Shown here one piece after another: positions 16,957 through 29,736 of a stretch of DNA of 64,000 nucleotides. Position numbers and translations under genes: made by a program. The notes beneath the pieces are model-generated. The model was not told where the DNA came from and searched no databases. It saw only the letters and a program-made list of their open reading frames with translations. Source of the DNA: Scylla paramamosain (Eukaryota > Arthropoda > Malacostraca > Decapoda > Portunidae); NCBI RefSeq assembly GCF_035594125.1, contig NC_087156.1, positions 13,412,806 to 13,476,805 on the forward strand. The letters are read 5' to 3'. Position 1 is the stretch's first letter. The number at the start of each line of letters is the position of its first letter.

Positions 16957-19374
16957 TAAGAATATGCAAAACACATTTTATGGCTAAAGAGAATAACGTT
17001 ATGAAATATAAGATTTAAGTGTGTTTTTTTTTCTTGTTACGATGAAAAAGACCAAAATGCATGGAAATTAGACTACATGGGTAAACGAAAAGACATTACT
17101 AGTAACGTGTATGTTGAGTGTTTTTGAGCTTTTAAGGTATTAAATCGCGAAAACATGTTAATAGCACTCAATATGGAGAAACAGAACAACAATAACAAAA
17201 CGTGCATTTTGAGTGTTTTTCACATTGTTAGGTACCAAAACGCAAAACATGCATGCAAAGCCACTTAAATGGGAAAACGAAACATCATTATTAGAAACGT
17301 ATCTTTTGAGTGTTTTTCAGTATGTTAGGCACTGAAACATTTAAAAGCATGGAAAGCATCTTATATGAAGTAGAAAACATTACCAAAAATGTGCCTTTTC
17401 AGTGTTTTGGGCTTATTACGCACCAAAACGTTACAACGTATGCAAAACACCCTTTATGGAGGAAATGAATAGCATTACCAAAAAAGTATTACCAAAAAAA
17501 TATTTTCAGTGTTTTTGTGCTTTAGCGGTACAAAAATGCCAAAATATACATGCAAAATACACTATACAGGGAAACAAAAGGACATTACGAGAGACGTGTA
17601 TAATGAGTGTTTTTCAGCTTCTTAGATACAAAAACACTAAAACAAATGAATATCACTTTATATGGAGAAACAGATGAACATTACGAAAAACTTGTATTTT
17701 CAGTGTACTTCACATTGTTAGGTACCAAAAGGACAAAATCCATGCGAAACACCCTATATGAAAAAGAAACGACATTTTCAGAAACGTATCTTTTGAGTGT
17801 TTATGCGCGTAATAGGCACCAAAACGCTAAAAAGTATGGAAAGCACGCTATATGAAAGAAAAAAAAAACGTGTCTTTTGAGTGTTTTTGAGCTACTTAGA
17901 TACCGAAAGGCTAAAACTAATGTAAAACGCTTTATGAAGAAACACAATAATATTGCCAAAAACAAGTATTTTTAGTGTTTTTCAGCTTGTTACGTGCAAA
18001 AAATCGCATAATGTATGGAAAGTACCCTATATGGGGAAACGAAAGGACATTACGTGAAAAGTGTATTATAAATGTTTTTGAGCGTTTTAGGTACCAAACC
18101 TCGAAAACGCATTAATAGCAGTCTATATGGAGAAACACAACAAATGTGATAAAAACGTGTATTTTACGTGTATTTCACATTGTTAAGAACCAAATCATTA
18201 AAAGCACGCAAAACACTTTATATAAGAAAAGGAATTTTTTTCCAGAACTATATGTTTTGAGTATTTATGAGTTTGCTTGGCACCACATGCTAAAAAGCAT
18301 GGAAAGAACCCTAAGGGGGAAAACAAAATATTAACAAAAACATATCTTTTTCCGTGTTTTTGAGATAATTAAGTACTAAAACATAAAACGATTTCAAAAC
18401 ACCCTTTATGGAGAAACAGAAAAATAAAACATTACCAAATTCAAGTACCTTTAGTGTTTTCGAGCGTCTTGAGTAGAAAAACAAGAAAATGCAGGAAAAG
18501 ATCCATATAGAGAAACGAAAAGACATTACGAGAAACGAGTATTATGAGAGTTTTTGAGTTTCTTAGGTACCAGATCCCTGGAAGTCATGAATAGCACTCT
18601 ATATGGAGAAACAGAACAACACTACATTGAGAGTTTTCACATTGATAGTTACCAAAACGCTAATAGGTATGGAAAGCCTCTAATTTCCGGAAGCGAAACG
18701 ACATTACCGGAAACGTGTTTTATTTCATTTTCTTTTTTTTTTTTTTTGTGTTAGACACCAAAACGGTAAAAAGCATGGAAAGCACCCTATATAGGATTAG
18801 AAAAGAACATTACCAAAAAACGCGTATTTTGAATCTTTTCAGCGATTTACCTTGAAATCTCTAAAACGCATGTTTTATGGGTAAAACTGAATAACATTAA
18901 TAGAAAGAAGTATTTTGAGTGTTTTTTGTCACGTACAGAAACGCCAAATTACCATGTACAGGAAAAGAAAGAATATTACGAGCAACGTATATTATAAGTG
19001 TTTTTAAGCTTCCTAGTTAGCAAAAGGCTAAAACGCATGGATAACACACGACATAGAGAAGCAGAACAATTTTATGAAAATAAAATGTATTTTACAGTGT
19101 ATTTCACATTGTTAGGTACCAAAACGCAAAAATGCATGCATAGCACCTTATATGGGGAAAGTAAACGACATTACAAGAAACGTATTTTTAGTGTTTCTGT
19201 ACATAATAGGCACCAAAACGCTTAAAAAAAAAAAAAAAAACAGAAGGCACCCTATATGGAAATAGAAAACATTACCATGAACGTCTTCTTACAGTGTTTT
19301 TGAGCTAATTATGTACCAAAATACTAAACCGCAGGCAAAACACCCTTTTGTGGAGAATCTGAATAATTTGACAA
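16957..19374 (-). repeat. Pentameric satellite, reverse orientation, start of segmental copy A
   Basis: From about 16957 every monomer reads as the complement (CCAAAACGCTAAAACGCATG, CTATATGGAGAAACAG, GAGTGTTTTTCACATTG). From 17100 the order is A'-E'-D'-C'-B'-A', the complement of the forward cycle. Successive A' monomers sit about 490 bp apart (TATGGAGAAACAGA at about 17172 and 17661). This stretch is nearly the same as 31780-34147. No gene is seen. Confidence 0.9.
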
Positions 19375-19892
19375 AGAGTAAAAGCTGGATGGGAAAAATG
19401 GAGGGAAGTGAGTGGAGTAACATTAGATAAGAAAATACCATTGAAGCTGAGAATGAAGATATACAGAAGTGTGTTGAGACCAGTACTTCTGTATGGTGCA
19501 GAGACATGGTATTTAAAGAAGAAAGAGGAAGGCATTCTGGAGAGAACGGAGACGAGGATGGTGAGATGGATAGCTGGCATTTCACTGTTAGAAAGGAGAC
19601 AAAGTGAAGATATAAGAAGAATGTGTGGAATATGTAATATCAAGGAGAAGGCAAGAGAAGCAAGACTAAGATATTTTGGACACGAGATAAGGAGAGAAGA
19701 GGATGAACCAGTGAGGAAGGCAATGATGGTGGAGGTTAGGGGGAAAAGGAGGTTGGGAGACAGAGAATAAGATGGAGAGACGTAATAAGGAGTGATATGA
19801 ACAAGCTGGAAGTGCAAGAAGATGACGCAATGGATAGAAACAGATGGAAAAGGATAACTCGAGCAGCTGATCCTGCAATACAGTGGGATTAA
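19375..19892 (+). pseudogene. C-terminal end of an RTE-like reverse transcriptase (R2, copy A)
   Basis: Coding begins in mid-protein (RVKAGWEKWREVSGV) and continues through KLRMKIYRSVLRP, LLYGAETW, TRMVRWIAGISLLERR and LRYFGHEIRREED. These are the thumb and C-terminal blocks of RTE-like LINE proteins. The frame closes at TAA 19768-19770. The matching C-terminal block (GRQRIRWRDVIRSDMNKL) continues in another frame to TAA at 19890-19892, so one indel lies near 19740-19760. Copy B has the same break, so the shift is older than the duplication. No catalytic RT motif is present in this fragment. Confidence 0.8.
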
Positions 19893-19918
19893 GGTCGTAT
19901 GAAGAAGAAGAAGAAGAA
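19375..19918 (+). mobile_element. RTE-like LINE R2 fragment (copy in duplication A)
   Basis: This 5'-truncated LINE end of about 544 bp ends in a (GAA)6 tail (19901-19918), a short 3' microsatellite common in RTE-type elements. It is inserted in reverse-oriented satellite. The same insertion with the same ends is in copy B at 34148-34691, so it predates the A/B duplication. Confidence 0.8.
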
Positions 19919-20481
19919 TTTTACAAGAAAGAAGTATTTTGAATGTATTTACGCACAAAAACGTAAAAATGCATGGAAAGTATCCTATTTGGGAAACGAA
20001 GTGTCAATACTATAAGCGTATCTTATGAGTGTTTTTGAACATCTTATGTACCAAAACGCGAAAACGTATGAATAGCACTCTATATTAAGAAACAGAATAA
20101 TATTATCAAAAACCTGTAATATGAGTGCTTTTCACATTGTTAGGTATCAAAACACAAAAATCCATGCAAAACACCTTATAATTTATAAGGAAACGAAACA
20201 TTATTTCCAGAAAATTGTCTCTTGAGTATTTTACAGCTTCTTACATACCAAAACGGTAAAACACATGCAAATCACCCTTTATATAAAAAAACAGAATAAC
20301 ATTAACATAAACAAATATTTTGAGTGTTTTTGAAATATTATATAAAAAAACACCGAAATTCAAGAAAAGTACCCTGGATGGGGAAACGAAAAGGCATTAC
20401 GAGAAACGTATAATATGAATGTTTTTTTTTTATCTTTTTAGGTACCATAAAGGTAAAACGCATGAATAGCACTCTATATGG
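19919..20481 (-). repeat. Pentameric satellite, reverse, between R2 and J2
   Basis: Reverse-oriented monomers resume after the GAA tail and run to CACTCTATATGG, where LINE J2 begins. The stretch matches 34692-35222 of copy B. No gene is seen. Confidence 0.9.
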
Positions 20482-22490
20482 TGTCTGGTATGGAGGCATA
20501 CATTCCTCACTTTTTTTCTCGTCCTAAACCTTCTAAACATTGGTTTAACACAGCTTGTTCTCGTGCTATACATGATAGAGAGGTGGCCAACAAAAGGTAT
20601 TTAAGCCTTCCATCACCAGAATCTCATGCACTTTATATTTCTGCCCGGAACCATGCCAAGACTGTTCTCCAACTAGCCAAAAACTCCCTCATTAACAGAA
20701 AATGTCAAAACCTTTCAAGATCTAACTCCCCTCGTGATTTCTGGCATCTAGCCAAAAATATCTCCAATAACTTTGCTTGTTCTTCTTTCCCTCCTCAATT
20801 TCAACCAGATGGCACCACTGCTATCACATCTATTTCTAAAGCTGAACTCTTTGCTTAAACCTTTGCTAAAAACTCTACCTTGGACGAATCTGGGCTTGTC
20901 GCTCCCTCTCCTCCACCCTCTGACTACTTCATGCCACCTATTAAAATTCTTCGCAATGATGTTTTCCATGCCCTCGCTGGCCTAAACCCTCGGAAGGCTC
21001 ATGGACCTGATGGGGTTCCTCCTATTGTTCTCCAAAAACTGTGCCTCCGTGCTTGCACCTTGCCTAGTCAAACTCTTTCAGCTCTGTCTGTCAACATCTA
21101 CCTTTCCTTCTTGCGTGAAGTTTGCCTACATTCAACCTGTTCCTAAAAAGGGTGACCGTTCTAATCCTTCAAACTACCGTCCTATTGCTTTAATTTCCTG
21201 CCTATCTCAAGTTTTTTAATCTATTCTCAACAGGAAGATTCTTAAACATCTATCACTTCACAACCTTCTATCTGATCGCCAGTGTGGGTTCCGTCAAGGC
21301 CCCTCTACTGGTGATCTGGCTTTCCTTACTGAGTCTTGGTCATCCTCTTTTAGAGATTTTGATGAAACTTTTGCTGTTGCCTTGGACATATCAAAAGTTT
21401 TTGATAGAGTCTGGCACAAAGCTTTGATTTCCAAACTACCCTCCTACGGTTTCTATCCTTCTCTCTGTAACTTCATCTCAAGTTTCCTTTCTGACCGTTC
21501 TATTGCTGCTGTGGTAGACGGTCACTGTTCTTCTCCTAAATCTATTAACAGTGGTGTTCCTCAGGGTTCTATCCTGTCACCCACTCTCTTCTTATTATTC
21601 ATTAATGATCTTCTAAACCAAACTTCTTGTTCTATCCACTCCTACGCTGATGATACCACCCTGCACTTTTCCACGTCTTTTCATAGACGTCCAACCTTTC
21701 AGGAGGTAAACATATCACGCAGGGAAGCCACAGAACGCTTGACTTCTGATCTTTCTAAAATTTCTCATTGGGGCAGAGCAAACTTGGTATTGTTCAATGC
21801 CTCAAAAACTCAATTCCTCCATCTATCAACTCGACACAACCTTCCAGACAACTATCCCATCTTCTTCAATGACACTCAACTGTCCCCCTCCTCTACACTG
21901 AACATCCTCAGTCTGTCCTTTACTTATAATCTGAAATGGAAACTTCACATCTCATCTCTAGCTAAAATAGCTTCTATGAAGTTAGGTGTTCTGAGACGTC
22001 TCCGCCAGTTTTTCTCACCCCCCCCCCCCAGCTGCTAACTCTGTACAAGGGCCTTATCCGTCCATGTATGAAGTATGCTTCACATGTCTGGGGAGGTTCC
22101 ACCCATACTGCTCTTCTAGACAGGGTGGAATCAAAAGCTTTTCGTCTCATCAACTCCTCTCCTCTAACTGACTGTCATCAGCCTCTCTCTCACCGCCGCA
22201 ATATTGCATATCTACCTGTCTTCTACCGCTATTTTCATGCTAACTGCTCTTCTGATCTTGCTAATTGCATGCTTCCCCCGCTTCCGCGGCCTCGCTTCAC
22301 AAGACTTTCTTCTTTCTCTCACCCCTATTCTGTCCACCTCTCTAACGCAAGAGTTAACCAGTATTCTCAATCATTCATCCCTTTCTCTGGTAAACTCTGG
22401 AACTCCCTGCCTGCTTCTGTATTTCCACCTTCCTATGACTTGAACTCTTTCAAGAGGGAGGTTTCAAGACACTTATCTGTCAATTTTTGA
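20482..22490 (+). pseudogene. Jockey-like linker and reverse transcriptase (J2), multiply broken
   Basis: The order is a linker (SHALYISARNHAKTVLQLAK, SPRDFWHL), then the RT with NPRKAHGPDGVPP, SNYRPIALIS, motif A LDISKVFDRVWH, SGVPQGSILSPTLF and YADD, and the C-terminal part ending YDLNSFKREVSRHL. Breaks include a CAA-to-TAA stop at about 20857, a one-base gain in an A run near 21040, a stop at 21217-21219, and a C tract of 12 at 22018-22029 where J1 has 7. The lysine of the KAFD motif is kept but the alanine is valine. All breaks are small, so this is a fairly recent insertion. The endonuclease is missing. Confidence 0.85.
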
Positions 22491-22598
22491 CCACTGCTTT
22501 GACCCTTTTATGGGACTGGCATTTCAGTGGGCATTTTTTTTATTAGAGTTTTGTTGCCCTTTGCCAGTGTCCTTCCTACATAAAAAAAAAAAAAAAAA
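20482..22598 (+). mobile_element. Jockey-like LINE J2, 5'-truncated, with poly-A tail
   Basis: The element starts near the codons for EAYIPHFFSR, downstream of the endonuclease, and ends CTTCCTACAT plus a poly-A run (22582-22598). ATGG occurs on both sides (20478-20481 and 22601-22604). Copy B has an uninterrupted site at about 35223 (CTATATGGAGAAACATCG), so the empty site is visible in the window. Copy C holds only the 3' third (J5). Confidence 0.9.
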
Positions 22599-25182
22599 GA
22601 ATGGAGAAACATCACCATAACCAAAATCGTGTATTTTGAGTGTTTTCATATTGTGAGGTACCATAACGTCAAAATGCACGCATAGCATCCTATATGGGGA
22701 AAGGAAAGGAGATTTCCAAAAACGTGTTTTTTCCAGTATTAATGAGCGTGCTAGGCTCAAAAACCCTAAAACTCATGGAAAGCACCCTATATGGGAAAAC
22801 AAAACAAATTATCAAAATCGTTTATTTTATTTATTTATTTTTTTTAAGCTTTAACGTGCGAAAACCCACGTGTGCAAACCACCCCTTAATGAAAAACACA
22901 TTAACTTTACCAAAAACGTATATTTTTAGTGTTTTTTGTGCTTGTTACGTAGAAAAATGCTAAAAATACTGCAAAGTAATCTATCTGGGGAAACGAAATG
23001 TCATTAGGAGAAACGTGGTTTATTAGAGTTTTTGAGCTTCTTATGTAGCAAAATCTTAAACCCCTTGAATAGTACTCCATATGGAGAAACTGGATAACAT
23101 CACCAAAAGCATGTGTTTTGAGTGTTTTTTTACATTATTAGGGACCAAGGCGCAAAAAATGTATGCAAAGCCTTTTATGTGAACAAACAAAACATTACCA
23201 GAAACGTGTCTTTTGAATATTTTTATGCTTGTTAGGCACCAAAACGATAATAAAAGAAAAAAACATTAAAATAACCCTTTATGGAATACAAAACAACATT
23301 ACAAAAAAGGTGCATTTTGAATGCTTTTGAACTTTTTACGTACGAAAGCGCTAAAACGCTTGCAAAGCACCCTTTATTGATAAACAGAATAAAATCTCCA
23401 AAAACAATATTTTAACTATTTTGAGCTTGTTGCGTCAAAAAACGCGAATACGCATGCAAAGTACCCTATATAGGTAAACGAATAGACATTACGAGAAACG
23501 TGTATTATAAGTGTTTTTGAGTTTTTGAGGTACCAAAACATGAAAATGCGTTATTAGCACTCTATATGGAGAAATAGACCAACATTACCAATATTTTTAA
23601 GTGTTTTTCACATGCACATGCATGCATGCGATACCTATATAGTAACAAAACGACAACAATTTTTTTTTATGAACGTCTTTGGTTCCAAAGCGGTAAAAAC
23701 CATGGAAAGCACCCTATATGAGAAAACAAAACATTACCAAAAATGCGTCTTTTCAGTGTTTTCATATTATTAGGTACAGAAACGCCAAAATGCACGCAAA
23801 GTCCCTTACATGGGAAAACGAAACGACATTACAAGAAATATATCATTTGAATGTTGTATTAACCACCAAAATGGTAAAAGAAAAAGGAAAAGAAAAGAAC
23901 ATTACTAAAAACGTGTCTTTTCATTTTTTTTTAACTAACGTACCAAAACACTAAAACGAATGCAAAATACCCTTTATTGACAAACAAGAATTTTGAGTCT
24001 TTTTGAGCTTGTTACGGAGAAAAGCGCCAAAATGCATGGAAAGTACCTTTAATAGCGAAACGAAAGTTCAGCATGACTAAAACGCATCAATAGCACTCTA
24101 TTTGGCGAAAGAGAACATTACCAAAAACGTGTATGTTGAGTGTATTTGTAAGGTTTCAAACCACCAAAATTCACGCAAATCACCCTATGTGGGGAAAGGA
24201 AACGAGATTTCAAGAAAATTGTCTTTTGAGTATTTATAAATGTGCTAGGTACTATAACGCTAAAATATACGGAAAACACACTATATGGGAAAACAAAACA
24301 ACATTACCAAAACTTTTTTTTTTTCAGTATGTTTGAGCTACTTACGTACCAAGACGCTAAAACGCATGCAAAACACCTTTTTATGGAGAAGAAGAATTAT
24401 ATTACCGAAAACAAGTAATTTGAGTGTTTTGGGGCTTCTTACGTACAAAAACGCCATAATGTATGCAAAATACACTGTGTAGGAAAAGGAAAGGACATTA
24501 TGAGACACATGTATAAAGCTTCTTACGTACCAAAACGCTGTATGGAAAAACAGAACATTACCGAAAACGTGTATTTTCAGTGTATATATCTTTGTCATGA
24601 AACAAAACGCAAACATGCATGCAAAGCACCATATATGGAAAAAAATATATATATATATATTTCCAGAAACGTGTCTTTTATGACTATATGAGCGCTAAAA
24701 CGCATCGAAAGCACCCTGTATGGAAAAACAAAATAGCATTACGAAAACATGTCTTTTGAGTGCTTTCGAGGGACTTTCGTACAGAACACTAGAAAATAAA
24801 ACAAAACACGTTTTATTGAGAAACACATGAATTTAACTAAAACCCAAACGACATTACCAACGACATGTGTTTTAATTGTTTTTTGAGCGTGATAGTGATG
24901 AAAACGCTAAAAACCATGGAAATCACTCTTTTTGAACTTCTTACGTACCAAAACGATAAAACGCCTAAAACTCTCTATGGCTAAACAGAATAACATTACT
25001 AAAAAAGTATTTTAATTTTTTTTTATCTTGTTACGTTGAAAAACGCGAAGATGCATAGAAAATACCCTTTATCAAAAAACGAAAAGATATTAGGAGAATG
25101 GTGCATTATGAGAATTTTTGAGCTTCTTGGGTACCATATAAAAACATTACCGAAAACCTGTATTTCGAGTTTTCACATTGTT
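22599..25182 (-). repeat. Pentameric satellite, reverse, shared by copies A, B and C
   Basis: This reverse satellite block is present three times: here, at 35223-38025 and at 53102-57134. Landmarks shared by all three include GAGCGTGCTAGGCTC and GGTTTATTAGAG-like words. A and C share a deletion giving CACATGCACATGCATGCATG (about 23610 and 54130), where B keeps a full E' monomer. No gene is seen. Confidence 0.9.
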
Positions 25183-25505
25183 AATACATTCATAACACAT
25201 GTCTCTCGTGTTGTCTTTTCTTTTCCTCATATAAAGTATTTTACATGCAGTTTTGGGTACTTTGCATCCATTTTGGCATTTTAATGCAACAAGCTCAAAA
25301 CTTTAAAATATTTGTTTTAGTAATACTTTTTTTCTTTTACTTTATAAAAGGTATTTTGCATGGTTTTTAGCGTTTTGGTACTTAAAAAGCTGAAAAACAC
25401 TCAAAAACACATTTTTGGTAATGTTCTTTTCTATTTCCATATAGGGTGCTTTCCATGCGTTTTAGCGTTTTGGTGCCTAACGTGCACAAAAACACTCAAA
25501 AGACG
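25183..25505 (+). repeat. Inverted satellite segment of about 320 bp inside reverse block (copy A)
   Basis: After CACATTGTTAATACATT the monomers read forward (TTTTCTTTTCCTCATATAAA, GCTTTCCATGCGTTTTAGC, GTGCCTAACGTGC). They return to reverse at about 25505. The same segment with the same edges is in copy C at 57135-57458. Copy B continues in reverse at this point. Confidence 0.85.
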
Positions 25506-26350
25506 GAAAAATGGGAAAATGAAAGAACATTACGAGAAACGTGGACTGTGAGTGTTTTTTTTTTTTTTTTACCTTCTCAGATACCAAAACGATAAAACGT
25601 ATGAATAACACTGTATATGGAAAAAGAAAACATCATTAAAAAAAAACTTGCATTATGTGGCACAAAAAAGCCAAAGTGCATGCAAAGCATGTTCTGTATG
25701 GTTTCTTCAGAAACGTGTCTTTTGAGTGTTTTTTTTTTTTTTTTTATCGTGATAGGCACCCAAGCACTAAAAAGCATAAAAAGCACCCATTATTGGAAAA
25801 CAAAACGAGTAGAGATTTGATATTTATGCAGAAATACGCTAAAGCTCAAGGAAAACACATTTTATGGAGAAACAGAAAATCATTGCCAAAAAAAACGTAT
25901 ATTTTAAATGTTTTTTTTACATTGTTAGGTACCGAAACGCCAAAATGCATACAAAGCTTTACGTATGGGGAAACAAAAATACATTTCAAGAAAAGTATCT
26001 TTTGAGCTTTTTTTTTTTTTTGACTGTTATGCACCATAAAGTTAAAGGGCTTGGAGAGCACCCTACATGGGAATAAAAGGTAAAGAAAATGGCCAAAAAC
26101 ATGTCTTTTAAGTGTTTTACAGCTTCTTTCGTACTAAAAACCTTAAACGTATGTAAAACACGCTTTATGGAGAAAAGAATAATATTACCAAAAATAATTA
26201 TTTTGAATGTTTTTCAGCTTGTTACGTAGAAAAACGTCAAAATGCATGCAAAGTACTCAATATGGGGAAACAAAAAGACATTATGATAAACGTGTATTTC
26301 AATGCTCTTGGCTTTCTTAGGAACCAAAACACTAAAACGCATAAATAGCA

Positions 26351-26463
<113 letters not shown>

Positions 26464-27393
26464 GGACAACTTTTCCAAATTCGTGTATTTTGAGTGCATG
26501 TAACTTTTAGCTGTTTTCAGCTACTTATGTTCCGAAAGCTAAAACGTATGCAAAACACCGTTTATGAAGAAACACGTAAATTTCACCAAAAATGTGTATT
26601 ATGAGTGTTTTTTTAATTTTGTTACATACAACAACGCAAAATGCATGCAATCTAAACTATAGGGGAAAAATAATAGACATTATCAAAAACGTGTATTACC
26701 CGTATTTTTGAGCTTGTTGGGTACGAAAACGCTAAAACGCATGAATAGCATTCTATATAGAGAAACATAACAACCTTAGCAAAAACGTGTATTTTGAGCG
26801 TATTTCACATTGTTAGATTCCATAATGCTAAAATGCATGCAAAGCACCCTGCATAAGGAAAGGAACAGTCATTATGAGAAACGTGTATTATGAGTGTTTT
26901 TGAGCTTCCTATGTACGAAAACGCTAAAATGCATAAAGAGAACATTACCAAAAACAAGTTTTTTTTTTAAGTTTTGAGCTTGTTACGTATAAAAAAGAAG
27001 CAAAAATGCATGCAAAGTGTCCTATATGGGAAAAAAGAGAAGACATTATGAGAAACATGTATGATGATTTTTTTTTTTTTTTTCAGTTTCTTAGGTACCA
27101 AAACGTTAAAACGCATGATGAGGACTCTACATAGAGAATTAGAAAATAATTACAAAAACGTGTATATTGAGTGCATTTCACATTGTTTGTTGCCATAACA
27201 CCATACAAATCACCCTCTATGGGAAAAGAAAACGATATCTCTAGAAATGTGTCTTTTAACTGTTTTTGAGTGTGTTAGGCACCAAAACCATTAAAAGCTC
27301 CCTATACTGGAAAGTTTACTGAGCTTCTTAGGTACCAACACGCTAAAACGAATAAATAACACTTACCAGAAACGTGTCTTTTGAGTGTTTTTG

Positions 27394-27455
27394 AGTATTA
27401 GGCACCAAATTGATGAAAAAAAAAAAACATGCTTTCTATCATTTTGGTGCCTAAA
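27394..27455. repeat. Fold-back hairpin within a D' monomer
   Basis: GGCACCAAATTGAT is followed, after an A run and CATGCTTTCT, by ATCATTTTGGTGCC, the near-complement. About 30 bp of D monomer is thus flipped to forward. The same structure is in copy C at about 59493-59555, so it predates that duplication. Confidence 0.75.
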
Positions 27456-28212
27456 CACACTATATGATAATAGAAAACAATAACAAAAACATGTCTGTTG
27501 AGTGTTTTCAACTTTTTAGGTAACAACGCTAAAACACACACAAAACATAGTTTTATGGAAAACAGAATAACATTACCAAAAACAAGTATTTCGAGTGTTT
27601 TTGACCTTACGTACAAAAATGGAGAGATGCATGAAAAATACAATATATACAGAAACGACAGGACGTTAGAAGAGAGATATATTACGAGTGTTTTTGAGAT
27701 TTTTAGGTACCAAAACGCTAAAACGCATGAATAGAACATTATAGGGATAAAAGATCAATATTACAAAAAACGTGTATTTTCAGTGTATTTCACATAGTTA
27801 GGAACCAAAACTTCAAAATGGATCCAAAGCCTCCTTATATGGAGAAAATGAAACAGCATTTCGAGAAAAGTGTTTATTGAGTGTTTATGAGCATGTTGGA
27901 CACCAAAAGGCTAAAATGCATGTTAATCACCCTATATGAAAAAAAACAACAACACATCTTTAACAAAAACGAGTAATTTCAGTGTTTTTAAGCTACTTAA
28001 GCAATCAAAACAACCATTATGGAGAAGCAGAATAACCTTACCAAAAAAAAGAGCATTTAATTTTTAGTGTTTTTGAGCTTGTACGTAGAAAAACGCCAAA
28101 ATGCATGCAAAGTAATATATATAAGGGGGAAGGAAAATACATTACGAGAAACGTTTATCATGAGTGTTTTTGAGTTTCTTAGTTATGAAAACGGTAAAAT
28201 GCATGAATAGCA

Positions 28213-28624
<412 letters not shown>

Positions 28625-29593
28625 TTCCTTTGAGCGTTTTACAGATTCCTACGTACAAAAACGCTAAAACGCAATTAAGACACTATTTGTGTTAAAACAG
28701 AATAACTATACAGAAAACAAGTATTCTGAGTGTTTTGAGCTTGTTAGGTACAAAAAAAAAAAGTTAAAATGCATGCAAATTACCATATATGAGGAAACGC
28801 AAAAAAGAAAGAGTAATATGAATTTTCTTTTCTTTTTTTTTAGGTTCTTAGGTACCAAAACGCTAAACACAATAGTGGCACTCTATATGGGGGGAAAAAA
28901 AAAAGAAAATAGCATTACTAAAAACGTATATTTTGAGTGTATTTAACATTGTTTTGTACAAAAACGCAAAAATGCACGGAAAGCACTGTGTATGGTGAAA
29001 GGAAACTACATTACCAGAAACGTGTCTTTTGAGTGTTTATGAGCGTGCCAGGCACCAAAACGATAAAAAAAAGTATTAGAATCACCCTATATGTGTCCTT
29101 TTCAGTGATTTTTAGCTACTTACGTACCAAAACTCTAAAACGCATTTATAAAAAACTATTATAAAGAAACAGTATAACTTTACCAAAAACGTGTATTTTG
29201 AGTGCTTTTGAGCTTGTTACAAAGAAAATGCCAAAATGTCTGCAAAGTACACTATATGGGGAAACGAATGGACATTACTACAAATGGTTTTATGTAACAA
29301 AAGGCGAAAACACGTTTATGTTCATATTATGCACCAAAAAAGCTCAAAATAATGGAAAACTCCCTATGTGGGAATAGAAAACATTACCAAAAACGTGTCT
29401 TGAGTGTTTCGCAGCTTCTTACATACGAAAACGATGAAACGGATCCAAATCACGTTTTATGTATAAAAAGAAAAACATTACTAAAAACAAGTATTTTGAG
29501 TGTTTTTGAGCTTTTTACCTACAAAACCCCAAAAATCTTGCAAAATAAACTATATATTTGGAGATGAAAAACATTACGAATGCCGTGTATTAT

Positions 29594-29736
<143 letters not shown>

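Larger units (their letters stand above)
16957..25167. repeat. Segmental duplication, copy A (partner 31780-38025)
   Basis: Starting with TATGCAAAACACA, the sequence matches 31780-38025 with a few percent difference by eye, including rare private words and the RTE-like fragment R2. The left edge coincides with the orientation switch of the satellite. Copy A differs by the LINE J2 insertion, short TA arrays and, at its right edge, a local inversion. Part of this copy (from 21893 on) is present again as copy C. Confidence 0.85.

Noticed and set aside
17402..17855. Many 60-120-codon frames in satellite with recurring peptides such as RYQNAKMHAKH or [14 protein letters not shown]
   Set aside because: They are satellite frames kept open by a 96-bp period. 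They occur on both strands, start and stop at random monomers and are broken often.
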